From positions 469,928-533,927 of the forward strand of contig CANNBP010000002.1 of assembly GCA_947502885.1 (NCBI GenBank): a stretch of DNA of 64,000 nt. Direction: 5' to 3'. The notes beneath the pieces are model-generated. The model was given only the letters and a program-made list of their open reading frames with translations, did no database searches and was not told the DNA's origin. Numbering within the stretch: the stretch's first letter is position 1; each line of letters begins with the position of its first letter. The DNA comes from an uncultured Aquimarina sp. GTDB taxonomy: Bacteria > Bacteroidota > Bacteroidia > Flavobacteriales > Flavobacteriaceae. Positions 18,562 through 28,626 of the stretch are shown one piece after another. A program made the translations under genes and the position numbers.

Positions 18562-20021
18562 CACCTTTAAAAGATATTTTATACAAAGTAGCAATTAATG
18601 CTGTTGTTGGCACCACAGAAAAAGATGTCAATAAGATAGAATTTGACTCTAGAAAAGTAGAGTCTAAGGATATTTTTGTGGCAATACATGGGGTGGTTTC
18701 AGATGGTCATACTTTTATTGATAAAGCTATAAGTCAAGGTGCTATCGTAGTAATTTGCGAAAAAGTGCCTGATGCTATCAAAAATGGAGTTACCTATGTC
18801 GAAGTTGATGATTCTCAATCAGCATTAGCTATAATGGCATCTAATTATTATGGTTCTCCTTCTAGTAATTTAAAATTAGTAGGAATTACCGGGACTAATG
18901 GTAAAACAACCGTTGCTAGCTTGTTGTATCAATTATTTAAGAAAGCGGGTTTTAAAGTAGGCTTATTGTCCACAGTGAAAATCTTGGTAGATACAGATGA
19001 ATATAAAGCAACACATACGACACCAGACTCATTGATGATTAATTATTATCTCAATGAAATGAATAGAATTGGCGTTGAGTATTGTTTTATGGAGGTTAGT
19101 TCTCACGGAATTCATCAAAAGAGGACAGAAGGTTTAGAGTTTACGGGAGGGGTTTTTACGAACCTTTCTCATGATCATTTGGATTACCATAATACATTCA
19201 AAGAATATAGAGATGTAAAGAAGAGATTTTTTGATGGTCTTTCGCCAAAAGCTTTTGCATTAGTAAACAAAGATGATAAAAATGGAGCTTTTATGCTTCA
19301 GAACACCAGAGCCAAGACATACGGATATGCTCTTAAGTCTTATGCAGATTATAGAGGGCAAATCTTAGAAAATAGCCTCGAAGGATTGCTGTTAAAGTTA
19401 AATGATCATGAAGTTTGGACTAAACTTATAGGAACCTTTAATGCCTATAATTTACTGGCGATTTTTGGAGTAGCAGAACTATTAGGGCTGGAGAATTTAG
19501 AGACATTACAACTGTTAAGTGATTTGCAAAGTGTAAGTGGTAGGTTTCAGTATTTAATTTCTAATCAAAAAATTACAGCAATTGTAGATTATGCACATAC
19601 GCCTGATGCATTAAAAAATGTGTTAGAAACTATAAATGATATCAGAACTAAAAATGAAAATTTAATCACAGTAGTTGGATGTGGGGGAGATAGAGATAAA
19701 ATGAAGCGTCCTGTTATGGGGAATATCGCAGCAAAACTAAGTAATAAGGTGATTTTTACAAGCGATAACCCAAGGACAGAGAATCCTGATCAGATAATAG
19801 CCGATATAGAAAAAGGGGTAGAGCCGCAAGATTATAAAAAAATAATATCGATAACAGATAGAAAGCAAGCGATTAAAGTTGCTTGCCAATTTGCAAATAG
19901 AGATGATATAATTTTAATAGCGGGTAAAGGGCATGAAACTTATCAAGAGATTCAGGGCCAGAGAACGGATTTCAATGATTTTGAAATCATAAAAAATGAA
20001 TTAGAAAAACTTAACAAATAA
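18558..20021 (+). CDS. murE: UDP-MurNAc-tripeptide ligase MurE (meso-DAP type)
   Basis: MurE adds the third amino acid to UDP-MurNAc-L-Ala-D-Glu. The GTG start overlaps the ftsI TGA. The ATP loop GITGTNGKTT is near residues 108-117. The specificity loop reads TSDNPRTENP; the DNPR motif marks meso-diaminopimelate enzymes. Length of 487 residues is normal. Confidence 0.96.
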   Translation: MTPLKDILYKVAINAVVGTTEKDVNKIEFDSRKVESKDIFVAIHGVVSDGHTFIDKAISQGAIVVICEKVPDAIKNGVTYVEVDDSQSALAIMASNYYGSPSSNLKLVGITGTNGKTTVASLLYQLFKKAGFKVGLLSTVKILVDTDEYKATHTTPDSLMINYYLNEMNRIGVEYCFMEVSSHGIHQKRTEGLEFTGGVFTNLSHDHLDYHNTFKEYRDVKKRFFDGLSPKAFALVNKDDKNGAFMLQNTRAKTYGYALKSYADYRGQILENSLEGLLLKLNDHEVWTKLIGTFNAYNLLAIFGVAELLGLENLETLQLLSDLQSVSGRFQYLISNQKITAIVDYAHTPDALKNVLETINDIRTKNENLITVVGCGGDRDKMKRPVMGNIAAKLSNKVIFTSDNPRTENPDQIIADIEKGVEPQDYKKIISITDRKQAIKVACQFANRDDIILIAGKGHETYQEIQGQRTDFNDFEIIKNELEKLNK

Positions 20022-20054
20022 ACCCTTTGTATTTGTAAAAGGTAAAAAATAGAT

Positions 20055-21284
20055 ATGCTATACTATTTATTTGAATATTTAGAAAGCGAATACCAGTTTC
20101 CGGGAGCTTCGTTGTTTCAGTTCATAACATTTAGAGCTGCAATGGCGATTATCCTGTCGTTATTGATTTCTACAATTTACGGTAAGAGAATTATCAATTT
20201 TCTTAGAAAAAAACAGATGGGAGAAAGTATTCGTGAACTTGGTTTAGATGGGCAAGCTCAAAAAGCAGGGACACCTACTATGGGTGGTGTTATTATCATA
20301 TTAGCCACTCTTGTACCAGTACTTTTATTGGCCAAATTGGATAATATTTATGTGATCCTTTTGATAGTTACTACACTGTGGATGGGGGTAATAGGTTTTA
20401 CTGATGATTATTTAAAGATTAAGAGAAAAGATAAAGCTGGGTTAGCTGGAAAATTTAAAGTTATCGGGCAGGTAGTACTTGGTTTAATTGTAGGGTGTAC
20501 AATGTATTTTCATAGTGATATTACAATTAAAGAAGAGAAAGTAAATTCAGATACAGAGCAGATTGCAATTACAGAAGGACAATCAGATTTTAAAGAGGCA
20601 ATTAAATCTACCAAAACAACAATTCCATTTTTTAAAAATAATGAGTTTGATTATGCTAGTTTGATTGATTGGATTAATCCAGAATTGACAAAATATGCTT
20701 GGTTGATATTTATTCCGATTGTGATTTTTATAGTAACTGCTGTTTCTAATGGAGCGAATCTTACCGATGGGATAGATGGTTTAGCAGCTGGTACATCAGC
20801 AATAATTGTACTTACATTGGCTTTGTTTGCATGGGTATCAGGAAATATAATATTCTCGGATTATCTTAACGTAATGTATATTCCTAATTCGGGAGAGATG
20901 ACTATTTATATAGCGGCATTTGCTGGAGCATTAGTAGGCTTTTTATGGTATAATACTTTTCCGGCTCAGGTTTTTATGGGGGATACCGGTAGTTTAACAA
21001 TTGGAGGAATTATAGCGGTAATTGCTATAGCTATTCGTAAGGAGTTTTTGATACCAATTTTATGCGGAATATTCTTTATAGAAACAATGTCTGTTATGAT
21101 GCAGGTAAGTTATTTTAAATATACAAGAAAGAAATATGGAGAAGGAAGAAGGATATTTTTAATGTCTCCTTTGCATCATCATTATCAGAAAAAAGGAATA
21201 CACGAAAGTAAGATCGTTGCACGATTCTGGATTGTTGGGATTTTTCTAGCAATAATTGCTGTGATTACGCTTAAGGTAAGATAA
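20055..21284 (+). CDS. mraY: Phospho-MurNAc-pentapeptide translocase MraY
   Basis: An integral membrane enzyme that makes lipid I. The conserved motifs [23 protein letters not shown] and [11 protein letters not shown] are all present. At 409 residues it is longer than the usual 360. The extra length is a hydrophilic insert at about residues 155-215 between membrane segments. Confidence 0.97.
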   Translation: MLYYLFEYLESEYQFPGASLFQFITFRAAMAIILSLLISTIYGKRIINFLRKKQMGESIRELGLDGQAQKAGTPTMGGVIIILATLVPVLLLAKLDNIYVILLIVTTLWMGVIGFTDDYLKIKRKDKAGLAGKFKVIGQVVLGLIVGCTMYFHSDITIKEEKVNSDTEQIAITEGQSDFKEAIKSTKTTIPFFKNNEFDYASLIDWINPELTKYAWLIFIPIVIFIVTAVSNGANLTDGIDGLAAGTSAIIVLTLALFAWVSGNIIFSDYLNVMYIPNSGEMTIYIAAFAGALVGFLWYNTFPAQVFMGDTGSLTIGGIIAVIAIAIRKEFLIPILCGIFFIETMSVMMQVSYFKYTRKKYGEGRRIFLMSPLHHHYQKKGIHESKIVARFWIVGIFLAIIAVITLKVR

Positions 21285-21285
21285 G

Positions 21286-22623
21286 ATGAAAAGATTGGTA
21301 GTGTTAGGAGGAGGAGAGAGTGGAGTAGGAACTGCAATCTTGGGTAAGAAAAAAGGGTATGATGTTTTTGTTTCTGATAAAGGAACAATAACGGATGATT
21401 ATAAGGAAGTTCTTAAAAGTTTTGAAATTGTATGGGAGGAAAAACAACATACCGAAGCTAATATTTTGAATGCTGATATCATAATGAAAAGCCCTGGGAT
21501 TCCTGATCGCGTTGCTTTGATAGAAAAGTTAAGAGATGAAAAGATTCCTGTGGTGTCAGAAATTGAATTTGCTTCAAAATATACTGCCGCAAAAATAGTA
21601 GGAATAACTGGTAGTAATGGTAAAACAACAACCACCATGTTAACGCATCATGTGTTGAAAAATGCAGGCTTAGAAGTTAGTATGGCTGGTAATATAGGGG
21701 ATAGCTTTGCAAAGCAGGTTGCAGAAAATGATACGATGTTTTATGTGCTAGAGTTGAGCAGTTTTCAATTAGATGGAATACTTGATTTCGTGCCAAATAT
21801 TGCTGTAATGACCAATATAACACCTGATCACCTAGATCGATATGATTATAAATTAGAAAATTATGTTGCTTCAAAGTTTAGGATAGTTATGAATCAGACA
21901 AAGGATGATTATTTTATTTACGATGCCGATGATGAGATCATTTCAGATTATATAAAAAAACACCCCGTACGATCTAAACTACTACCTTTTTCATTAACAA
22001 AAAAGATAGTTGATAATGGAGCTTATTTAGAAAAAGAAAATATAACAATAACAATAGATAATAACAAGATAATTATGCCAACAACAGATTTAGCACTTAA
22101 AGGAAATCATAATGTAAAGAATGCAATGGCTGCTGCCACGGTATCTCATTTATTAAAAATTAGAAAAAACACAATTAGAGAGTGTTTAGAAAACTTTCAT
22201 GGAGTAGAACATAGGCTAGAAAGTGTTTTAAAAATCAATAACGTACAGTATATAAATGATTCTAAGGCAACAAATGTGAACGCAGCATATTATGCCTTAG
22301 ATGCTATGAAATCGTCTACAGTTTGGATTGTGGGTGGTGTTGATAAAGGGAATGATTATACAGAGCTTTATCCTTTGGTAAACGAAAAAGTAAAAGCTAT
22401 AATTTGTTTAGGGGTGGATAATACCAAAATTATCAATGCATTTGGTAATTGTGTAGATCATATTATAGAAACACAGTCTATGAAAGAAGCAGTGAAAATG
22501 GCTTACGAAATAGCAGAGAGAAATGAAAATGTATTGTTGTCACCAGCATGTGCTAGTTTTGATTTGTTTAAAAACTACGAAGAAAGAGGAAGGCAATTTA
22601 AAGAAGCTGTTAGAGAATTGTAG
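21286..22623 (+). CDS. murD: UDP-MurNAc-L-Ala:D-Glu ligase MurD
   Basis: A 445-residue cytoplasmic Mur ligase adding D-glutamate. It has the N-terminal nucleotide fold (VVLGGGESGVGTAILG), ATP loop GITGSNGKTTTT near residue 105, and C-terminal motifs NDSKATNV and WIVGGVDKGNDY. One base separates it from mraY. Confidence 0.96.
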   Translation: MKRLVVLGGGESGVGTAILGKKKGYDVFVSDKGTITDDYKEVLKSFEIVWEEKQHTEANILNADIIMKSPGIPDRVALIEKLRDEKIPVVSEIEFASKYTAAKIVGITGSNGKTTTTMLTHHVLKNAGLEVSMAGNIGDSFAKQVAENDTMFYVLELSSFQLDGILDFVPNIAVMTNITPDHLDRYDYKLENYVASKFRIVMNQTKDDYFIYDADDEIISDYIKKHPVRSKLLPFSLTKKIVDNGAYLEKENITITIDNNKIIMPTTDLALKGNHNVKNAMAAATVSHLLKIRKNTIRECLENFHGVEHRLESVLKINNVQYINDSKATNVNAAYYALDAMKSSTVWIVGGVDKGNDYTELYPLVNEKVKAIICLGVDNTKIINAFGNCVDHIIETQSMKEAVKMAYEIAERNENVLLSPACASFDLFKNYEERGRQFKEAVREL

Positions 22624-22703
22624 TTGTTGTAAAGAAAAACTATAAATAGCGCTAGTTGAGTGATAGGGAAAGGTAAGTGGATGTTGAATAGATATAGTAT
22701 TAG

Positions 22704-23927
22704 ATGACAAAAGTATTAACAAGTATAAAAGGAGATAAGATGGTATGGGCTGTGGCAGCTCTATTGGCTCTATTCTCGTTTCTTCCTGTATACAGTGCTA
22801 GTAGCAATCTGGCATATCTGTATGGGGATGGAGATACTTTTGGTTTTTTGGTAAAACATTTTGCTCATTTGGTTTTAGGTTTTTTGATTATGTATGGAGT
22901 GCATAAAATTCCATATCATTATTTTAAAGGGCTATCGATAGTAATGATACCTGTGATCATTGTATTGTTGTTGGTAACAATGGCACAAAATACTACTATC
23001 GGTGGTGCAAATGCAAGTAGGTGGATTCGTTTGCCTTTTGTAGGAGTGACTTTTCAAACATCAACTTTAGCAGCTGTTGTTTTGATGGCATATGTGGCAA
23101 GATATTTATCAAAAGTAAAAGATAAAGTAGTTTCTTTTAAAGAAACATTATTGCCTCTTTGGTTACCCGTGTTTTTGGTGTTAATGCTGATTTTACCTGC
23201 TAACTTTTCTACTACAGCGATTATATTTTCTATGGTAATTGTTTTGGTCTTTATTGGTGGATACCCCATAAAGTATATTGCCGCCATATTAGGATCAGGG
23301 CTATTGATTTTAACCTTTTTTGTCTTGTTTGCCAAGGCATTTCCTGGTGTTTTTCCTAATAGGGTAGATACATGGGTGAGTAGGATAGAGAATTTTAGTG
23401 ATGATAAAGATACGCAAGAAGATTATCAAATAGAAAGAGCAAAAATAGCAATAGCTCGAGGAGGAGTTATAGGTACAGGTCCGGGTAAAAGTGTGCAAAG
23501 AAATTTCTTACCACAATCTTCATCGGATTTTATTTATGCTATAATTATAGAAGAGTGGGGATTTGTAGGAGGGATATTTCTAATGTTATTATATACAATG
23601 TTGTTGCTTCGATTGGTAATTGTGGCACATAAATGCTCTGATATTTTTGGTAAGTTATTGGTTGTTGGAGTTGGTCTTCCGATTGTTTTTCAAGCATTAA
23701 TTAATATGGCGGTTGCAGTAGAGTTATTTCCTGTTACTGGGCAAACTTTACCATTGATAAGTAGTGGAGGAACATCTATATGGATGACATGTTTGGCTAT
23801 AGGAATTGTATTGAGTGTTAGTAGTAAAAGAGAAGCGCAAAGAGAAGAAGAAGAAAGGCAGATAAAAGATATTAGAAAAGAAGTTACAGAAGAAAACCCA
23901 TTAGAGGTTCTAAGCGAAGTGTTATAA
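22704..23927 (+). CDS. ftsW: Septal peptidoglycan polymerase FtsW
   Basis: A SEDS-family membrane protein of 407 residues that polymerises septal glycan strands with FtsI. About ten membrane segments are visible, with family motifs PSNAS-like GGANASRWI, SSSDFIYAIIIEEWG and the final LPLISSGGTSIWM. A charged cytoplasmic tail ends it. The next gene starts directly after the stop. Confidence 0.95.
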   Translation: MTKVLTSIKGDKMVWAVAALLALFSFLPVYSASSNLAYLYGDGDTFGFLVKHFAHLVLGFLIMYGVHKIPYHYFKGLSIVMIPVIIVLLLVTMAQNTTIGGANASRWIRLPFVGVTFQTSTLAAVVLMAYVARYLSKVKDKVVSFKETLLPLWLPVFLVLMLILPANFSTTAIIFSMVIVLVFIGGYPIKYIAAILGSGLLILTFFVLFAKAFPGVFPNRVDTWVSRIENFSDDKDTQEDYQIERAKIAIARGGVIGTGPGKSVQRNFLPQSSSDFIYAIIIEEWGFVGGIFLMLLYTMLLLRLVIVAHKCSDIFGKLLVVGVGLPIVFQALINMAVAVELFPVTGQTLPLISSGGTSIWMTCLAIGIVLSVSSKREAQREEEERQIKDIRKEVTEENPLEVLSEVL

Positions 23928-25016
23928 ATGAATAGAAAACCAAGAATAATATTATCCGGAGGAGGAACTGGTGGGCATATATACCCAGCAATTGCTATTG
24001 CCAATGAAATTGGTAAGAGATATCCGGGTGCTTCTATTTTGTTTGTGGGTGCTAAAGATAGAATGGAAATGCAAAAAGTGCCTCAAGAAGGATATAAAAT
24101 TGAAGGACTATGGATTAGTGGGATTCAAAGAAAGTTAACGCTAAGCAATTTATTGTTTCCTGTAAAATTGATAAGTAGTCTATGGAAGTCACGAGGCATT
24201 ATTCAAAATTTTAAACCAGATGTAGTTATTGGTACAGGCGGTTTTGCAAGTGGCCCATTATTGAGAATGGCTAATGCAAAAAATATTCCAACGGTAATTC
24301 AAGAACAAAATTCGTTTCCGGGAATAACAAATAAATGGTTAGCAAAGGGAGCAAATAAAATATGTGTTGCCTATGGTGACATGCAACGTTTTTTTCCTGA
24401 AGAAAAAATAATTAAAACAGGTAATCCTGTTCGTCAAGATATAGTTGATACAAGTGAGAAAAGAGTTCAAGCTATAGAAAAATATAATCTTAATTCTGGT
24501 AAAAAAACAATCCTAATCATTGGCGGAAGCCTAGGAGCAAGAAGGATTAACCAATTAATAAAAAAGGAATTAGAGTTTTTTGCAGACAAAGGAGTTCAAT
24601 TAATTTGGCAATGTGGTCGATTGTATTTTTCAGAATATGAAGAGTATGATGGTAATGGAGTTCAGGTTCATCAGTTCTTGGATACCATGGATTTAGCATA
24701 TGCAGCAGCAGATGTTATTATATCACGCGCTGGAGCAAGTTCTGTTTCAGAATTGTGTATTGTAGCTAAGCCAACATTGTTTATTCCGTCACCAAATGTT
24801 GCCGAAGATCATCAAACCAAAAATGCTAAGGCAGTTGTTGATCAAAAAGGAGCATTTATGTTAAAAGAAGACGAATTGGATGATGATTTTCAACATACAA
24901 TTATGGAGTTGTTAGAATCAAAAGAAACACAAGAGCAACTTTCTGTACAAATGAAAAAGCTTGCATTACCTAATGCTACATCCGATATCGTAAACGAAAT
25001 AGAGGAATTATTGTAA
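23928..25016 (+). CDS. murG: UDP-GlcNAc transferase MurG
   Basis: A 362-residue GT28 glycosyltransferase that converts lipid I to lipid II at the inner membrane face. The N-terminal donor/acceptor loop is [16 protein letters not shown]. The second glycine loop is [10 protein letters not shown]. The UDP-GlcNAc-binding region has [12 protein letters not shown] and AEDHQTKNA. It abuts ftsW with no gap. Confidence 0.96.
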   Translation: MNRKPRIILSGGGTGGHIYPAIAIANEIGKRYPGASILFVGAKDRMEMQKVPQEGYKIEGLWISGIQRKLTLSNLLFPVKLISSLWKSRGIIQNFKPDVVIGTGGFASGPLLRMANAKNIPTVIQEQNSFPGITNKWLAKGANKICVAYGDMQRFFPEEKIIKTGNPVRQDIVDTSEKRVQAIEKYNLNSGKKTILIIGGSLGARRINQLIKKELEFFADKGVQLIWQCGRLYFSEYEEYDGNGVQVHQFLDTMDLAYAAADVIISRAGASSVSELCIVAKPTLFIPSPNVAEDHQTKNAKAVVDQKGAFMLKEDELDDDFQHTIMELLESKETQEQLSVQMKKLALPNATSDIVNEIEELL

Positions 25017-25018
25017 TA

Positions 25019-26365
25019 ATGACGAAACGTATAAAAGACATAAAGAATATATATTTTATTGGTATCGGAGGTATCGGTATGAGTGCTCTTGCTCGATACT
25101 TTAAGTTTCTGGGTAAGAATGTTGCTGGGTATGATAAAACACCTAGTCAAATTACGTCTGACTTAATAGAAATAGGAATCTCAATACACTTTACAGATAA
25201 TGTAGCCGAAATTCCTAAAGATTTTTTGTCTTCTGAAGATACATTGGTAGTCTATACCCCGGCAATTCCTAATGATCATTCTGAGTTAATTTTTGTTCGT
25301 GAACAGGGATATGTATTAAAGAAGAGAGCCGAGATTTTGGGGGATATTAGTAAAGATGTATATACGCTAGCTGTTGCAGGTACTCATGGCAAGACAACAA
25401 CAACAGCAATTCTAGCTCATTTACTTAAAGAATCAGGGGTGAAACTAACTGCTTTTTTAGGAGGAATAAGTGAAAACTATAATTCTAATCTTATACTCGA
25501 AGGAAATGAAGTGATGGTTGTTGAGGCAGATGAGTTTGATAGATCATTTTTACAGCTTTATCCAGATATTGCAGCCGTTACTTCAATGGATGCAGATCAT
25601 TTAGATATTTATGAAAAAGCAAATGCTTTAGAGGAATCTTTTGTTGAATTTTCGTCAAAAACAAAAGACCATTTATTGGTTCGCAATGGATTGTCTCTAG
25701 AGGGAATAACGTTTGGTATAGAGGATAACTCTGATTATTGCGCACAACAAATAAGAATTGATAACGGAACTTATGTTTTTGATTTAAAAACACCACATGA
25801 GTATATTAAGGGCTTGCATTTAAACCTGCCAGGTAGACACAACTTGTTAAATGCTATTACGGCCTTTGCTATAGCGATGCTATATGGTTCCCCAACCAAC
25901 TCTTTAGCAAAGGCCTTATTTTCTTTTAAAGGTGTTCAGAGACGATTTAGTTATCAAATAAAGACTAAAAACAGAATATATATAGATGATTATGCACATC
26001 ATCCAACAGAGATTAATGCATTGCATCATGCGGTAAGAGAAATGCATCCCAATAAAAAAATAGTGGCTGTTTTTCAGCCTCATTTATATAGTAGGACAAG
26101 GGATTTTGGATCAGATTTTGCACTAAGTCTAAGTAATTTTGATGAGCTATTACTTTTAGATATTTATCCAGCAAGAGAATTGCCTATAGAAGGGATAAAT
26201 TCAAGTTGGTTGTTAAATATGATTAATAGTGATTATAAAAAACTAATAAAAAAAGAAGATTTAATAAAAGAAATAAAAAGCAGTAATGCAGAGGTAGTAT
26301 TAACTATCGGGGCTGGAGATATAGGAGAAGAAGTAAAGTATATTAAAGAAGCTTTATTGGTATGA
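25019..26365 (+). CDS. murC: UDP-MurNAc:L-Ala ligase MurC
   Basis: A 448-residue Mur ligase that adds L-alanine to UDP-MurNAc. It has the N-terminal fold motif FIGIGGIGMSALARYF, the ATP loop AGTHGKTTTTA near residue 121, and the C-terminal DDYAHHPTEI and FQPHLYSRTRDF motifs characteristic of MurC. Confidence 0.97.
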   Translation: MTKRIKDIKNIYFIGIGGIGMSALARYFKFLGKNVAGYDKTPSQITSDLIEIGISIHFTDNVAEIPKDFLSSEDTLVVYTPAIPNDHSELIFVREQGYVLKKRAEILGDISKDVYTLAVAGTHGKTTTTAILAHLLKESGVKLTAFLGGISENYNSNLILEGNEVMVVEADEFDRSFLQLYPDIAAVTSMDADHLDIYEKANALEESFVEFSSKTKDHLLVRNGLSLEGITFGIEDNSDYCAQQIRIDNGTYVFDLKTPHEYIKGLHLNLPGRHNLLNAITAFAIAMLYGSPTNSLAKALFSFKGVQRRFSYQIKTKNRIYIDDYAHHPTEINALHHAVREMHPNKKIVAVFQPHLYSRTRDFGSDFALSLSNFDELLLLDIYPARELPIEGINSSWLLNMINSDYKKLIKKEDLIKEIKSSNAEVVLTIGAGDIGEEVKYIKEALLV

Positions 26366-26416
26366 TTATAGGTGTGTCAATACATATAATCTGTAAAAAG
26401 TAGTATAAAATTAAGA

Positions 26417-27136
26417 ATGAAAAAAAGGATTCTAGCATATTTAAAATTTGGAGGTTTACTCATGTTAATGGTGGGCTTGTTTGCATTTGCAGGTAAGCGA
26501 AATGAACGTCGAAAGATAAAAGAAGTGTATGTTGAATTTATCGAAGAACAGGATCCATATATTAATGAATCTATGGTTAATAAATTGTTAATACAAAATC
26601 ATGGAAGAGCTACGAACGTAGGCAAAGAAATTTTAGTTTTGAATACTGTAGAGAAAGAACTCGATTCACACAAAATGATTGAGCACTCTGATGTGTATCT
26701 CACTGTAAGTGGAGAACTTAGGGCAAGAATCAAGCAACGCACCCCAATTGCTAGGGTTAATGCGGTTACTCCCTTTTATGTTGATGTTACCGGGAAAAGG
26801 ATGCCACTTTCTAAAAGTTATTCGGCACATGTGCCTATAGTACATAATGTGTCTGAGAGGGAGGTCTCTTATGTGTTTCCATTATTGAAAAGAATTAGAG
26901 AGGATAAGTTTCTTAAAAAGCATGTTGTAGCTATCTATCGTAATACAAATAAAAATTATGAGTTAGAGTTACGTAATGACGAGTTTAAGTTAGTAATAGG
27001 AAAAATAGAGAACATTAATCATAAGATTAAAAATTTTAAAGCATTTTATCAAAAAGCACTGAAAGATAAAACGCTAGAAAAGTATAAAAAAGTCAGTTTG
27101 CAATATAGTAATCAAGTAGTGTGCACAATTAAATAA
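26417..27136 (+). CDS. ftsQ: Divisome protein FtsQ
   Basis: A 239-residue bitopic protein: short cytoplasmic start, one membrane segment (about residues 9-26), then a periplasmic domain with FtsQ-like motifs (IKQRTPIARVN, FYVDVTGKRMPLS, SVQY-type SLQYSNQVVC at the end). Position between murC and ftsA supports the call. Confidence 0.92.
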   Translation: MKKRILAYLKFGGLLMLMVGLFAFAGKRNERRKIKEVYVEFIEEQDPYINESMVNKLLIQNHGRATNVGKEILVLNTVEKELDSHKMIEHSDVYLTVSGELRARIKQRTPIARVNAVTPFYVDVTGKRMPLSKSYSAHVPIVHNVSEREVSYVFPLLKRIREDKFLKKHVVAIYRNTNKNYELELRNDEFKLVIGKIENINHKIKNFKAFYQKALKDKTLEKYKKVSLQYSNQVVCTIK

Positions 27137-27143
27137 TACCCGT

Positions 27144-28499
27144 ATGGAAAGAGAAACAAATGAAATCGCGGTAGGATTGGACATAGGAACAACCAAAATT
27201 GTTGTTATGGCAGGAAAATTCAATGAATATGGGAAAATGGAAGTGTTGGGTATTGGTAAATCCAAAAGCCTAGGAGTGCACAGAGGAGTTGTAAATAACA
27301 TCACTCAAACCATACAATCAATTCAGCAAGCTGTACAAGAAGCAGAAAGTGTTGCCGGAGTAAAGATTAATAATGTAACTGTAGGTATTGCTGGGCAACA
27401 TATTAGAAGTTTGCAGCATAGCGATTATATAACGAGACCTAAGGCAGACGAAGTTATTGATGAAGATGATATAGAAAAATTATGTAATCAAGTGCATAAG
27501 TTGGTTATGCTTCCTGGTGAAGAGATTTTACATGTTTTACCTCAAGAATATAAAGTAGACGGTCAAGCAGAAATTAAAGAACCTGTAGGGATGTACGGAG
27601 GAAGATTAGAAGCTAATTTTCATGTTGTAGTTGGTCAGGTAACGTCTATTCGTAATATAGGGCGATGTGTAAAAAGCTCTGGTTTAGAATTGTCTGATGT
27701 TACTCTAGAGCCGTTGGCATCTGCAAATGCAGTGCTTAGTCAAGAAGAAAAAGAAGCTGGTGTTGCATTGATCGATATAGGAGGTGGAACAACTGATTTG
27801 GCCATTTTTAAAGATGGGATTATCAGACACACTGCTGTGATTCCTTTTGGAGGAAATGTAATTACAGAAGATATAAAAGAAGGATGCTCAATTATTGAAA
27901 AACAAGCAGAATTATTAAAAATTAAATTTGGATCTGCCTGGCCAGGAGAAAATAAAGATAATGAGATTGTTTCGATCCCTGGATTAAGAGGAAGAGAGCC
28001 TAAAGAAATAACATTAAAAAACTTGTCAAAAATTATTCATGCAAGAGTAGTAGAGATTATTGAGCAAGTATTTTTGGAAATTAAAAATTATGGACACGAA
28101 TCTCCGAAGAAAAAATTGATAGCCGGTATTGTTTTAACAGGTGGAGGTTCGCAGCTTAAACATCTAAAACAATTAGTAGAATATATAACTGGGATGGATA
28201 CTCGAATAGGGTATCCTAATGAGCATTTAGCAGGAAATAGTAATACTGAAACAACAAGCCCAATGTATGCCACAGCAGTTGGGTTGGTTATGGGTGGATT
28301 AGAACATGTTAAAAAACAAAAGAAAACAATTCAAGAAGAACCTGTTGTAAGTGCACAGACATTAGATAGTGATCATATTACCCTAGACAATGAAGAGCCC
28401 GCTGAAAAGGAGGTTGCAAAAGAAGAAGCAAAACCTAGGAAGAATATTTTAGAAAAATGGACAGAGAAATTCAAAGAATTTTTAGATAACGCAGAATGA
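27144..28499 (+). CDS. ftsA: Divisome actin homologue FtsA
   Basis: An actin-fold ATPase of 451 residues that tethers FtsZ to the membrane. The phosphate-1 motif is VGLDIGTTKIVV, phosphate-2 is LIDIGGGTTDLAIF and the adenosine motif is GIVLTGGGSQL. A Glu-rich linker leads to a C-terminal amphipathic helix (ILEKWTEKFKEFLDN) that fits the membrane-targeting sequence. Confidence 0.97.
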   Translation: MERETNEIAVGLDIGTTKIVVMAGKFNEYGKMEVLGIGKSKSLGVHRGVVNNITQTIQSIQQAVQEAESVAGVKINNVTVGIAGQHIRSLQHSDYITRPKADEVIDEDDIEKLCNQVHKLVMLPGEEILHVLPQEYKVDGQAEIKEPVGMYGGRLEANFHVVVGQVTSIRNIGRCVKSSGLELSDVTLEPLASANAVLSQEEKEAGVALIDIGGGTTDLAIFKDGIIRHTAVIPFGGNVITEDIKEGCSIIEKQAELLKIKFGSAWPGENKDNEIVSIPGLRGREPKEITLKNLSKIIHARVVEIIEQVFLEIKNYGHESPKKKLIAGIVLTGGGSQLKHLKQLVEYITGMDTRIGYPNEHLAGNSNTETTSPMYATAVGLVMGGLEHVKKQKKTIQEEPVVSAQTLDSDHITLDNEEPAEKEVAKEEAKPRKNILEKWTEKFKEFLDNAE

Positions 28500-28626
28500 C
28501 ATATGTACATGTTTAATGGCCCCAAAGCAATTGAAAAGTACACATCAAAAAGAAGCGCAATGTCTTCTTTCTTGAATAGAAAAATATATAAAAAGTAAAA
28601 GTAGGAAAACCAGAAAATTAGCAATT